From the NCBI GenBank assembly GCA_017428105.1, contig JAFRRM010000023.1, forward strand, positions 1-64,000: a DNA stretch of 64,000 nt. Reading direction: 5' to 3'. The notes below the pieces were generated by a model that saw nothing but the letters and a program-made list of their open reading frames with translations, was not told where the DNA came from and ran no database searches. The position numbers and the translations under genes are program-made. The stretch comes from Lachnospiraceae bacterium. Its GTDB lineage: Bacteria; Bacillota; Clostridia; Lachnospirales; Lachnospiraceae. Shown here in pieces: positions 7,038-15,722 of this stretch (the stretch's first letter is position 1; each line of letters starts with the position of its first letter).

Positions 7038-7076
7038 AGAAGGACGTGTTCCGTAAAACGGAGCACGTCCTTTTGG
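7038..7076 (+). terminator. Bidirectional terminator
   Basis: Stem AAGGACGTGTTCCG / CGGAGCACGTCCTT (one mismatch) with a short loop, T-rich on the plus side (TTGGTTGTTG) and preceded by A6 that gives a T-run on the minus side. It separates the rubredoxin operon from the convergent PTS EIIC gene. Confidence 0.85.
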
Positions 7077-7117
7077 TTGTTGTCGGAAAGCAAGACAGAG
7101 AACTGTCCCCCATCTCC

Positions 7118-8206
7118 TCAAATCTTCATGTCGCCGTCTTTTACCCAGCCGAACTTCCGCACGAAGGCGTGAATGATCAGGGAAAGGATGGCTGGCAGCA
7201 CAAAGGAGATCAGGATCAGCCCCAGCCAGTCGAAGCCGGTGATGGCCGCCTTGGTCCCGGCCGCCACGTCGTTGACCCAGCCCGTATAGACGCCGATCTG
7301 TCCTACCAGCCCGCAGGTCCCCATGCCCGAGGAAACCGGAGCCCCGTTCATTTTCATCTGAAAAACGCAGGTCGCGATTGGGCCGGTAATGGCCGAAGCC
7401 AGCGTCGGCGCGATCCAGATGCGCGGATTCTTCACGATATTGCCCATCTGCAGCATGGACGTGCCGATGCCCTGCGAGACCAGGCCGCCCCAGCGGTTCT
7501 CCTTGAACGAGATGACCGCGAAGCCGATCATCTGCGCGCAGCAGCCCGCGACGGCGGCGCCGCCCGCAAGACCGGTCAGTCTCAGTGCCGCACAGATGGC
7601 TGCCGAGGAAATGGGGAGCGTCAACGCCATGCCGACCACGACTGCAACCAGGATGCCCATGAAGAACGGCTGCTGTTCGGTCGCCCACATGATCAGGTCT
7701 CCCACCCACATGGCAGCCTTACCGATAGGCGGCGCAATGAGCCAGGAAAGGAAGACCCCGATGCCGATGGTGACCAGCGGCGTGACCAGGATATCGACTC
7801 TGGTCTCCTTGGAGACTGCCTTGCCGCATTCCGAGGACAGGATCGCGACGAACAGGACCGCGAGCGGACCGCCGGCTCCGCCGAGCGCGTTGGCGGCAAA
7901 GCCGACCGTGATCATAGAAAAGAGAACCAGCGGCGGACACTTTAAGGCATAGCCTATGGCCACGGCCATCGCCGGGCCGCTCATGGCGGAAGCCAGGCCG
8001 CCCACTGTATATTCCACTTCACTTACCGTCGCCACCGTCTTCGTGAGGAAGCCGATGCCGAACTGGGTCCCGATCGTATTGATGATCGTCCCGATCAGCA
8101 GGGAGCAGAAAAGTCCCTGCGCCATCGCGCCCAGCGCGTCGATCCCGTAGCGCTTCAGCGAGATCTCGATGTCTTTTCTCTTCAGAAATGCCTTGATTTT
8201 GTCCAT
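7118..8206 (-). CDS. PTS-type EIIC transporter (EIIC_2 family)
   Basis: 362 residues, about ten hydrophobic segments. The sequence, with GTIINTIGTQFG near the N-terminus and MNGAPVSSGMGTCGLVGQ near the C-terminus, matches the PTS_EIIC_2 (PF13303) proteins, which stand alone without IIA/IIB partners in many Bacillota. No EIIA or EIIB gene lies nearby, so a phosphotransfer role and the substrate are uncertain. RBS AGGAGG precedes the ATG. Confidence 0.82.
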   Translation of the reverse strand: MDKIKAFLKRKDIEISLKRYGIDALGAMAQGLFCSLLIGTIINTIGTQFGIGFLTKTVATVSEVEYTVGGLASAMSGPAMAVAIGYALKCPPLVLFSMITVGFAANALGGAGGPLAVLFVAILSSECGKAVSKETRVDILVTPLVTIGIGVFLSWLIAPPIGKAAMWVGDLIMWATEQQPFFMGILVAVVVGMALTLPISSAAICAALRLTGLAGGAAVAGCCAQMIGFAVISFKENRWGGLVSQGIGTSMLQMGNIVKNPRIWIAPTLASAITGPIATCVFQMKMNGAPVSSGMGTCGLVGQIGVYTGWVNDVAAGTKAAITGFDWLGLILISFVLPAILSLIIHAFVRKFGWVKDGDMKI

Positions 8207-8273
8207 AACGGTCCTCCTGTGCGACAGCCGCGGACGGGCTTCGGATCCCGGGACTTTTCCGCCCCCGGACGCC

Positions 8274-9401
8274 TTACAGCAGCAACAGCTGTAATGGTGC
8301 TACTATAGCAAAGAAACACAGAGAATACAACTCAAATGCCTTCAAAAACCGTCCGCCCCGTCCGGGATATTCCCGCGTATAGAGCCGCAGGTTGATCACG
8401 GACGCCAGCGAACCGATGACAGTCACCAGCCCGGCCGTGTCCAGCCCGTAGATCAGCGGTTTCAGTTCCGCGGTAAACGGCCACAGCACGATGGAGGCCG
8501 GCACGTTGGAGATCAGCTGGCTGACGCCGATGCTCCACCAGTACTCCCGGCCCGCGACCGCCTCATGCAGGAACGCGGAGATCCGCGGATTCGCCGCGAC
8601 GGACGACGAAAACACGAAGAAGCACAGAAACGTGAGCAGCAGCACATAGTCCACCCGCCGGAAGACCTGACGGTCCACCGCGAGCAGCACCAGCGCCACG
8701 CCCAGCGTCACCCAGGGCCACAGGGCCGTGCGGGTCACGATGGTCAGCAGCACCGCGGCAAAAAGCAGCAGGTAGCTGGCGCGCCGGACCCGCCCCTGCG
8801 GGAGCCATTCCTTCCGTTCCGCGGCGCCGTACACCGCCCGCTCCCGCGGGTTTTTGCGGAAGATGAACAGCAGGAACAGCGCGATCAGGCCCATGCTTCC
8901 CAGCCAGAGCGGCAGCATCATCCCCAGGAAATCCGGCGTGCTGATCCCGCTTTGCGAGTACAGGAACAGGTTCTGGGGACTGCCGAACGGCGTCAGCAGC
9001 GAGCCGCGGACCGCCGCGACGTTTTCCATGGCCAGTAGCGGCAGGATGAACTGCTCCCTCCCCCCGTCCCGCAGCAGCAGGATCGTCAGCGGCACGAAAA
9101 TGATGAGCGAGACGTCGTTGGTCACGAACATCGACGAGAAAAACACGCCGTAGACCAGGAAAAAGCTGAGCCCCCGCCAGGTCTTGATGCGCGACGCCAG
9201 CCGGATGACCGGCAGGAACAGGTCCTCGTTCTTGAAGCCGTCCAGCACGCTGAGCAGCATGAACAGGATGGCCAGGGTCTTCCAGTCGATCGCCTCCAGC
9301 AAGTACGCGCCGGGCGGCGTGATAAACAGGCTGAGGAGCGCGGCAGCCGCCGCGACCGCCAGCATCGGTTCTTTTTTCAGGAACGCGAGTACTTTTTTCA
9401 T
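8274..9401 (-). CDS. SLC13/CitMHS-type anion permease
   Basis: 375 residues, roughly ten membrane helices. Features typical of the ion-transporter superfamily are visible: the SSMFVTNDVSLIIFVPLTI helix with Asn-Asp (about residues 90-105) and the later SQLISNVPASIVLWPF segment, equivalent to the paired substrate/sodium-binding loops. It could move dicarboxylates, citrate or another anion; the sequence does not decide. It ends 67 bp after the EIIC start, and the SDR gene upstream ends 7 bp before its ATG, so SDR and permease are probably one operon. Confidence 0.8.
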   Translation of the reverse strand: MKKVLAFLKKEPMLAVAAAAALLSLFITPPGAYLLEAIDWKTLAILFMLLSVLDGFKNEDLFLPVIRLASRIKTWRGLSFFLVYGVFFSSMFVTNDVSLIIFVPLTILLLRDGGREQFILPLLAMENVAAVRGSLLTPFGSPQNLFLYSQSGISTPDFLGMMLPLWLGSMGLIALFLLFIFRKNPRERAVYGAAERKEWLPQGRVRRASYLLLFAAVLLTIVTRTALWPWVTLGVALVLLAVDRQVFRRVDYVLLLTFLCFFVFSSSVAANPRISAFLHEAVAGREYWWSIGVSQLISNVPASIVLWPFTAELKPLIYGLDTAGLVTVIGSLASVINLRLYTREYPGRGGRFLKAFELYSLCFFAIVAPLQLLLL

Positions 9402-9408
9402 GGCGCGC

Positions 9409-10062
9409 CTACCAGATGAAATTCGATCTCAGCATCTCGCCGTTGTCGATCAGCAGGTCCTCGCCGGTCATGGAGCGGTTCACGGCGGTCAGGAAATAGG
9501 CGAATTCCGCGATCTCCTCCGGCGCGGCCCATTTCCCGAGCAGCGTTTCCGCCTTCACCGCCGCGTACAGTTCCCCGGACTCCAGGATGTGGCGGTTGGC
9601 CGGCGTCACCACGCCGCCGGGCGAGATGCTGTTGACCGTGACGCCCCGCTCCGCCAGGTTTAGCGCGCGGTTCTTCATATACCCCACCAGCCCGGCCTTG
9701 GCCGCCACGTAGCGGGGAAATTCCGCGCCGTTGCGCGCGGACGCGGACGCGATATACAGGACGGAGCGCAGCGCCGGACTGTCCTCAAAATGCTCCGTGA
9801 AGCGTATCGCCGCCTCCAGATCGACCGCGATGGCCTCCTCTTCCTCCAGCGTGCCCGCACAGCTGATCAGGACGTGAGGCGCATCGGAAGCCGCCAGGCG
9901 CGGGAACCCGTCCCGGACGTCCTGCCGGAAATGCGTATACGCCGGATGCTCTGTAGCCGCAGCCTCCTTATCGATCCCGAACACATGGTGCCCTTCCCGC
10001 AGGAATTTCTCCGCGATGGCCAGGCCGATTCCGCTGGAGGTGCCGGTGATGACGATATTCAT
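9409..10062 (-). CDS. Short-chain dehydrogenase/reductase
   Basis: 217 residues. Rossmann nucleotide-binding motif TGTSSGIG at residues 7-14, a DVR segment, the CAG motif (ISCAG, in place of NAG), the catalytic serine in IASASARNG and the YVAAK (YxxxK) pair, and a C-terminal GEDLLIDNGEM typical of classical SDRs. It is a little shorter than the usual 245-250 residues. The substrate is unknown. It lies in line with the permease downstream, which may carry its substrate or product. Confidence 0.87.
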   Translation of the reverse strand: MNIVITGTSSGIGLAIAEKFLREGHHVFGIDKEAAATEHPAYTHFRQDVRDGFPRLAASDAPHVLISCAGTLEEEEAIAVDLEAAIRFTEHFEDSPALRSVLYIASASARNGAEFPRYVAAKAGLVGYMKNRALNLAERGVTVNSISPGGVVTPANRHILESGELYAAVKAETLLGKWAAPEEIAEFAYFLTAVNRSMTGEDLLIDNGEMLRSNFIW

Positions 10063-10121
10063 ACGATGTGATTCCTTTCTTTCCGGGAAGCCCTCTCCTT
10101 CAGACCGGTGCGCCGGCCCGT

Positions 10122-10823
10122 TTATGCCGCTTCTCTCTCCGCGATCAGGTTCTTTGCCACGCGGTAGCCCAGCGGCGAGAACACCACTTCAAACAGCAGT
10201 TCCAGCACGGCTCCGGTCAGGGCGCAGGTGAAGCACTGCAGCAGGCTCCAGCCGAAGAAGACGCGGCTCACGATCAGGGCGAAGGTCATATTGTCCACGA
10301 ACTGCGCGAGGAACGTAGAAACGTAGGAGCGCACCGCGAACGTGCCGAAGCCCCTCTTGCGCCTGAGCAGCCGCCCGATCCCGTAATTCATGAAATTGTT
10401 CAGGACGGCGGACACCGCGAACGCGACGGAGCTCCCCAGGATGATATACCAGGTCCCGCCGAACGTCCGGTCCAGCGCGCGGTTGATGACCGCCTCGCTG
10501 CCCGCCACGAAGCTCTCGCCCCAGACGCCGGGGATCAGGCTGGCCAGGAAAAAGATCCCCGCCATCAGCAGGTTGAGCGCCAGCGCCAGCAGCGACATCG
10601 CGCTGGCCGCCTTCGGCCCGTAGCAGTGCGTCAGCACATCCAGCGACATGAACGTCAGCCAGGAAAACAAAATCCCGCAGTCCAGGGCCAGCCACTCCAC
10701 ACCCGTATCAATGCTCTTGTTGGCCAGCAGATTCATGCCCACGACGGACAGGATCAGCAGCGCGGCGATGACCGGGGGGACCGAAGACACCAGACGGCGG
10801 AACGCGGAAACGATCTTTTTCAT
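10122..10823 (-). CDS. VUT-family queuosine precursor transporter
   Basis: 233 residues from the ATG at 10823, chosen for the AAGGAG nine bases upstream rather than the longer in-frame extension. Six or so membrane helices and the VUT (DUF165, YhhQ) pattern: an early LALDCGILFSWLTFMSLDVLTHCYG segment, then LNNFMNYGIGRLL and STFLAQFVDNMTF. Such proteins import 7-deazaguanine precursors for tRNA queuosine. The family is clear; the substrate is inferred. Confidence 0.82.
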   Translation of the reverse strand: MKKIVSAFRRLVSSVPPVIAALLILSVVGMNLLANKSIDTGVEWLALDCGILFSWLTFMSLDVLTHCYGPKAASAMSLLALALNLLMAGIFFLASLIPGVWGESFVAGSEAVINRALDRTFGGTWYIILGSSVAFAVSAVLNNFMNYGIGRLLRRKRGFGTFAVRSYVSTFLAQFVDNMTFALIVSRVFFGWSLLQCFTCALTGAVLELLFEVVFSPLGYRVAKNLIAEREAA

Positions 10824-10926
10824 GAGGGATCTCCTTGTTTTTTTGGGGTGGTTATCAGGAACACCCGTATTGCCGCAAAGCGGCCAGATAATGCTACCAC
10901 AGCGCCTTCGAAAATGCAAGCGCCCC

Positions 10927-10955
10927 TTGCCGAATCTGCCCGAAGATGATAAAAT
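10927..10955 (+). promoter_or_regulatory. Sigma-A promoter of receiver-domain gene
   Basis: TTGCCG, 17 bp, TAAAAT, 29 bp before the ATG at 10985. Confidence 0.65.
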
Positions 10956-10984
10956 AATATTCATCCTGCAGACCGGAGCCGTTC

Positions 10985-11365
10985 ATGAAGATCCTCATCC
11001 TGGAAGACAGCAATGAAAAATACATGGCCCTCGTCCGCGTCCTGAAGCGGTGCGGCGAGGAAAACGTCAGCTGGGTCGACAACCGGGCCGACGGTCTTGC
11101 GCTGCTGCAGGAAGCCGCGCAGAGCGGCAAACCGTACGATCTGGCCATCACCGACATGCATTATCCGCCCGCGCCGGACGCGCCTTCCGAATTCGACTGC
11201 GGCAGGCGGCTGCCGGTCATGCTGGCAGAAAACGGGCTCTCCGTGAAGACCGTGCTCTGCTCCTCCGTCCGGTATCAGGTGCCCGGGTTCGACGCCTGTC
11301 TCTGGTTCGTCAGGAGCAGCGACTGGGAAAGCGAACTGCGGGACATCCTGCAGCGGCTGCGGTGA
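10985..11365 (+). CDS. Stand-alone response-regulator receiver-like protein
   Basis: 126 residues. MKILILEDSNEK at the start supplies the acidic pair, DLAITDMHYPP supplies the probable phospho-acceptor aspartate, and CSSVRY the conserved Ser/Thr on beta-4. The usual lysine on beta-5 seems replaced (WFVRSS). No output domain and no kinase gene are nearby. It may be a degenerate or stand-alone receiver. It is followed 40 bp later by the oligopeptidase gene. Confidence 0.7.
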   Translation: MKILILEDSNEKYMALVRVLKRCGEENVSWVDNRADGLALLQEAAQSGKPYDLAITDMHYPPAPDAPSEFDCGRRLPVMLAENGLSVKTVLCSSVRYQVPGFDACLWFVRSSDWESELRDILQRLR

Positions 11366-11405
11366 TCCCCCCTATCCTTCAGGCACCACACGAAAGGAGT
11401 TCCCC

Positions 11406-13100
11406 ATGAAAATGCTTGCCTTCAAGGACATGCCCTATACCCGTCCGGACATGGACGCCATGAAAAAAGCCCTGGCAGAGGCCACGGAAAAACTGAGGAC
11501 CGCCGCGGCCTACGAGGAAGCCCGCGCCGCCTTCTTCGCCCTGCAGGAGCAGGAAAAGCAGAGTTTCACCCTGATCTCCCTCTGCTCCGTCCGCAATACC
11601 ATCGACACCACGGATGAATTCTACGACGGCGAGATGAAGTGGATCCGCGAGCTGAACGCCGCCCTGATCCCGCTGCGCAAGAAATATCAGGAAGCCCTGG
11701 CCTCCTGCCCGCACCGCGCCGCCTTCGAAGCGGAGTTCGGTCCCCAGCTGTTCCGCCTGGTGGACGCCTCCTTAAAGACCACGGACGAGCGCCTGATGCA
11801 GGACATCATCCGTGAAGGCGAACTGACCAATCAGTACCAGAAGGACAGCGCCCTGGCCTCCACGGAATTCCGCGGTGAGAAATGCAATTTCTACGGCCTG
11901 CTCAAGCACATGGAAAGCACGGACCGGGCGGAGCGCAAAGAAGCGTTCGAGGCCTGGGCCGCGCTGTATGACAGCATCAGCCCGAAGCTGGACGCCCAGT
12001 ACGACGAACTGGTGCATCTGCGCGACGGCATGGCGAAGAAGCTGGGCTTCTCCTCCTACACGGAGCTCGCCTACCTGCAGCGCCGCCGCTTCGATTACAC
12101 GCAGGAAGACGCGGCGAAGTTCCGCCGGCAGATCAGGGAAGTCATCACCCCGGCCGTGGCCCGCATCCGCGAGCGCCAGAAAGAGCTGCTGGGCGTGGAC
12201 AAACTGCGGTATTACGATGAATCCCTGGTTTTCCCGGAGGGCAACGCGGACCCCATCGGCACTATGGAGGAATTGGTCGCCAAGGCGCAGCGCATGTACC
12301 GCGAAATGAGCCCGGAGACCGGCGAATTCTTCGATTTCATGGTGAAATACCGGCTGTTTGACCTGGAGACCCGGCCCGGCAAGCGCATGGGCGGCTACAT
12401 GACCCGCTTCCCCGCGTATCAGGCGCCGTTCATCTTCAGCAACTTCAACGGGACCAGCGCCGACGTGGACGTTCTGACCCACGAGGCCGGCCACGCCTTC
12501 CAGGGTTATCTGGCCATGCGGTCCATCCCGGTGAGCATGCTCTCCGGCTCCACCTCGGAGATCAACGAGATCCACTCCATGAGCATGGAGCACTTCGCGT
12601 ATCCCTGGATGGAGAGCTTCTTCGGGGAAAACACGGAGAAATACATCACCGCGCATCTGATCGGCGCACTGGCCGTGCTGCCGTACATGGCCTGCGTGGA
12701 CGAATATCAGCACCGAGTCTATGAAAAACCGGACATGACCGCGAAGGAACGCCGCGCCGTGTGGCGGGAGATCGAAAAGGCCTATATGCCCTGGCGCGAT
12801 TACGACGGCAACGCATTCCTGGAGGAGGGCGGTTTCTGGATGCAGAAGCAGCACATCTTCCTGTACCCGTTCTATTATATCGATTACGCGCTGGCGCAGA
12901 TGGGCGCGTTCCACTATTACGGCCTCATGAAGACCGACCGGCCGAAGGCCTGGGCGGATTATCTGCGGCTCTGCCGCGCCGGCGGGACGAAGGGCTATTT
13001 CGACCTGCTGAAGGAAGGCGGGCTGCCCAACCCGTTCGAGCCGGGCACAGTGGAGTCCTGCGTAGGCCACGTGATCGATGAGATCCTGCAGCGCTATTGA
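11406..13100 (+). CDS. pepF: M3-family oligoendopeptidase
   Basis: 564 residues, cytoplasmic, with the thimet-oligopeptidase zinc motif H359EAGH followed by a downstream glutamate in STSEINEIHSMSMEHF, the standard M3 arrangement. Length and the C-terminal EEGGFWMQKQHIFLYPFYYIDYALAQ segment match the Bacillota M3 oligoendopeptidases (PepF-like). It degrades short peptides imported or released in the cell. A strong RBS (GAAAGGAG) precedes the start. The gene symbol is family-level only. Confidence 0.92.
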   Translation: MKMLAFKDMPYTRPDMDAMKKALAEATEKLRTAAAYEEARAAFFALQEQEKQSFTLISLCSVRNTIDTTDEFYDGEMKWIRELNAALIPLRKKYQEALASCPHRAAFEAEFGPQLFRLVDASLKTTDERLMQDIIREGELTNQYQKDSALASTEFRGEKCNFYGLLKHMESTDRAERKEAFEAWAALYDSISPKLDAQYDELVHLRDGMAKKLGFSSYTELAYLQRRRFDYTQEDAAKFRRQIREVITPAVARIRERQKELLGVDKLRYYDESLVFPEGNADPIGTMEELVAKAQRMYREMSPETGEFFDFMVKYRLFDLETRPGKRMGGYMTRFPAYQAPFIFSNFNGTSADVDVLTHEAGHAFQGYLAMRSIPVSMLSGSTSEINEIHSMSMEHFAYPWMESFFGENTEKYITAHLIGALAVLPYMACVDEYQHRVYEKPDMTAKERRAVWREIEKAYMPWRDYDGNAFLEEGGFWMQKQHIFLYPFYYIDYALAQMGAFHYYGLMKTDRPKAWADYLRLCRAGGTKGYFDLLKEGGLPNPFEPGTVESCVGHVIDEILQRY

Positions 13101-13132
13101 TCCGCCGTAGCAGCTTAGAAAGGAAGGATCGC

Positions 13133-13741
13133 ATGCCTGACCGTACCTGGATCGAAATCGCGGGCTATATCGGCTCCGCTCTCGTTTTGCTCTCTTTTCT
13201 GATGACCTCGGTGGTGAAGCTCCGCCTGGTCAATATGATGGGCGGCATTATCTCCTGTGCCTACACCCTGATCATTGGCGCTTATCCGATGGCAATCATG
13301 AATTTTGCCCTGGTCCTGATCAACCTGTATTTTCTGTGGAAGATCCATCATACCAAAAAAGACTACCGGATGTTGGAACTTCCGGCGGAAAGCCCTGTGC
13401 TCTCCCACTTCCTGACGGAATACGCGGCGGACATCGAGACCTTCTTTCCGGGCGCCGCCGAAACATTCCCGCAGGCTGACCGGCGGGTGCTGCTTCTGTG
13501 TGAAGACACACCGGCCGGCATCGCCCTGTACAAGGACGAAGGCACGGCCGCCCGCCTGCTGCTGGATTATTCCATGCCCCGCTACCGGGACTTCTCCCTG
13601 GGTTCCTTCCTGGCGGAGGAGCTGAAAGCGCGCGGCCTCACCAAGCTGCACTACGACGGACCGGACCAGAATCACCGGAAATACCTGGAAAAAATGCAGT
13701 TCGAACCCGATCCCGCCGGCGGGTGGGTCAAAAAACTATAA
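13133..13741 (+). CDS. YgjV-like membrane protein with C-terminal domain
   Basis: 202 residues from the ATG at 13133, which follows AAAGGAAGG. The first ~80 residues form three membrane helices of the YgjV/DUF-type inner-membrane family (GYIGSALVLLSFLMTSVVKL and VNMMGGIISCAYTLIIG). The last ~115 residues are soluble; the RDFSLGSFLAEELKARGLTK segment and the ending in KYLEKMQFEPDPAGGWVKKL resemble the helix and final strands of GNAT-like folds. Function unknown. It follows the oligopeptidase by 32 bp. Confidence 0.7.
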   Translation: MPDRTWIEIAGYIGSALVLLSFLMTSVVKLRLVNMMGGIISCAYTLIIGAYPMAIMNFALVLINLYFLWKIHHTKKDYRMLELPAESPVLSHFLTEYAADIETFFPGAAETFPQADRRVLLLCEDTPAGIALYKDEGTAARLLLDYSMPRYRDFSLGSFLAEELKARGLTKLHYDGPDQNHRKYLEKMQFEPDPAGGWVKKL

Positions 13742-13749
13742 CATGGCCC

Positions 13750-13819
13750 AAACAGGGCCGCTGGGGGACAGTTCCCGATTGGCAGTGCCATTTGGGAACC
13801 ATCCCCAAATGGCACTGCG
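13750..13819. repeat. REP-like repeat with 13-bp hairpin
   Basis: Contains GGGGGACAGTTCCC followed by an inverted repeat AGTGCCATTTGGG / CCCAAATGGCACT. Its core and its CCATTTGGG...CCAAATGG shape match the third unit of the 5.8-kb repeat cluster, so it is a divergent member of the same family. It lies between the YgjV-like gene and the secreted protein and may also act as a terminator. Confidence 0.6.
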
Positions 13820-13831
13820 GAGGAAACGGTC

Positions 13832-15721
13832 ATGATGAAAATCAGACATTTTCTGATATTGATGTTCTTGATGATCGCAATGCTCTGTCCCGGCTTTGCG
13901 TCCCGCGCCGCGGCGCAGGAGCAGGGCGCCGCATGCCCGGATTTTCTGGAACTGGACGTGCAGGCGGATGAAGCTTCCGGGCAGGTGGACTGTGTCTGGA
14001 TGCTGGAGAATCCGTCGGATACGCCCTGGGCGGGCGAACTCGCGCTGCCGGTCCTGTCCACCGGATACCGGGAGGAGAGCCTGGAGGTCTCTGCTTCTGC
14101 TGCCTGCTTTTACACCGGCGGCGGGCGGCTGCGCTGCCGGATCGAGGCGGGGGAGGTCCTTACGGTCCGCTATCGGTATCAGAGCACGGCCTCTCTCGTC
14201 CATGCGCGCATCATTGCCCTGGATCTGACGGCGGAACCGTTTTCCCGCTTTCCGCAGATCGGACATCTGCGCTTTGCTTTCACGCTGCGCGAGGAAGAAA
14301 TGCCGCTGGTGCGGGAGATCTCGCCCATCAACTGGACTTTCGAAGACAACGTCATTTCCGTCGAACTGTTCCGCTTCACGCCAAGCCGGCTGCTGCCCCG
14401 TATCTACGTGGAAAAAGAGACTTTCCGCGACTTAAAGAGCGAGCGGGCGGCGACGCCCAACGAAGTGCAGCGGATCGTCCTGTCCCGTTACCCGGAATGG
14501 TTCGAGGACGGACTGCCTCCCTGGGGGCGGGACGAAAACATCTACGACCTGTTCGCCCGGATGCTGGAAGATGACCTCGGCCGCCGGTCCTTGCATTACG
14601 AGCCGTGGGAACTGTACGAAAAGCTCCTGGAAAACGATCTCATTTATAACCACATGTTCTGCTATCTGCTCCTGAGGGAGGTCGAGAGCGGCCGCTTTAC
14701 GAAGGAGCAGGAGGAGCGGGCCGGATGGACGATCCGTGGCGGACTGAGTCTCCTCGGAGTCGAGCTCATGCGGCAGCGCCTTTACGGGGACGAAATGTAC
14801 CGCCTCGTCGTCGATTTCGTGCAGGAAGAGGCCCTCCGGAACGTCCCTCTGTATTACTGGTTCTCCGAAGAATTGTTCGGGCCGCCCAGCCTCAAGGCCT
14901 CGGACCAGGATCGGCTGCTGGCCGTAAAGCCCCGGGGCGGGGGCGGCGGAGCGGCTTACGAACTTTTCCGGATCATGGTCCTGCCGGCGTCCTCCTCTTT
15001 TTCTGCGGAAGAACTGGCGGATCTTCTGACGGCAGTCGGAGCGGATCTGTACCTGCAGCAGCGGATCCTGGACGCACGGGAAGAGCCGTACCCGAAGCAC
15101 CAGACCGGCGACGAGAACTATCCGGAATATGAATACGTCTCCTACTTTGCCGTGACGCCGGATGCGATCCTGACCGAGGAAGTCTTCCGGAACACCATCG
15201 GCCGGATGATGAACGACGAATGGCTGCAGGATTACTATATGCCCTGCCTCCTCACCCGGCCGGATCCGCTGCTCTCCTCCCTGCCCGTGCCCTGCGCGGT
15301 CCAGTACACCGGCGCCGTGACGATGCAGTATACCGATGAAGCCCCGGACGGTCCCGGCCGCTATCCGTTCTTCCACAATTTCGATGAGTTCAGTTACCAG
15401 TCGCCCAGACTGGGAAAAGCGCTGCTGAAAGAACTCGTGAAAGAACCGTCCGTCGCGGCCCGGAAAAAAGCGCGACAGGAGGAAGAACGGCAGCAGCTGG
15501 CGCCGTTGCTGGATAGGATCCGCGCACAGAGCACGACCGTTGACCGTTTTTACCCGGCACTGAGTTTCACGCCGTCCGCCGGTCCGCCGGCCCGTCTACG
15601 GATACGCTGGCAGCGATGGGCGGCGCAGGAAGCTGCCGTCTCTGAACGGGATCCTGCCGCGGCGCCCTGCGCGGCTTATAATAAGTTGGGGATCTATGAA
15701 GAGATCACAGGAGGAAAATGA
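13832..15721 (+). CDS. Large secreted protein, unknown function
   Basis: 629 residues with a Sec signal (RHFLILMFLMIAMLCPGF, cleavage near ASRAAA-Q). No transmembrane anchor or lipobox is visible. Residues 30-200 are beta-rich; the middle is helical with many Arg/Glu/Tyr residues; a Gly5 run (PRGGGGGAAYE) sits near residue 370. No known motif is recognised. The start is supported by GGAGG nine bases upstream; a second ATG follows immediately and could be used. The stop codon lies one base before the PstS-like gene start, so the two are translationally coupled, and glutaminase follows: a three-gene operon. Confidence 0.72.
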   Translation: MMKIRHFLILMFLMIAMLCPGFASRAAAQEQGAACPDFLELDVQADEASGQVDCVWMLENPSDTPWAGELALPVLSTGYREESLEVSASAACFYTGGGRLRCRIEAGEVLTVRYRYQSTASLVHARIIALDLTAEPFSRFPQIGHLRFAFTLREEEMPLVREISPINWTFEDNVISVELFRFTPSRLLPRIYVEKETFRDLKSERAATPNEVQRIVLSRYPEWFEDGLPPWGRDENIYDLFARMLEDDLGRRSLHYEPWELYEKLLENDLIYNHMFCYLLLREVESGRFTKEQEERAGWTIRGGLSLLGVELMRQRLYGDEMYRLVVDFVQEEALRNVPLYYWFSEELFGPPSLKASDQDRLLAVKPRGGGGGAAYELFRIMVLPASSSFSAEELADLLTAVGADLYLQQRILDAREEPYPKHQTGDENYPEYEYVSYFAVTPDAILTEEVFRNTIGRMMNDEWLQDYYMPCLLTRPDPLLSSLPVPCAVQYTGAVTMQYTDEAPDGPGRYPFFHNFDEFSYQSPRLGKALLKELVKEPSVAARKKARQEEERQQLAPLLDRIRAQSTTVDRFYPALSFTPSAGPPARLRIRWQRWAAQEAAVSERDPAAAPCAAYNKLGIYEEITGGK

Positions 15722-15722
15722 C

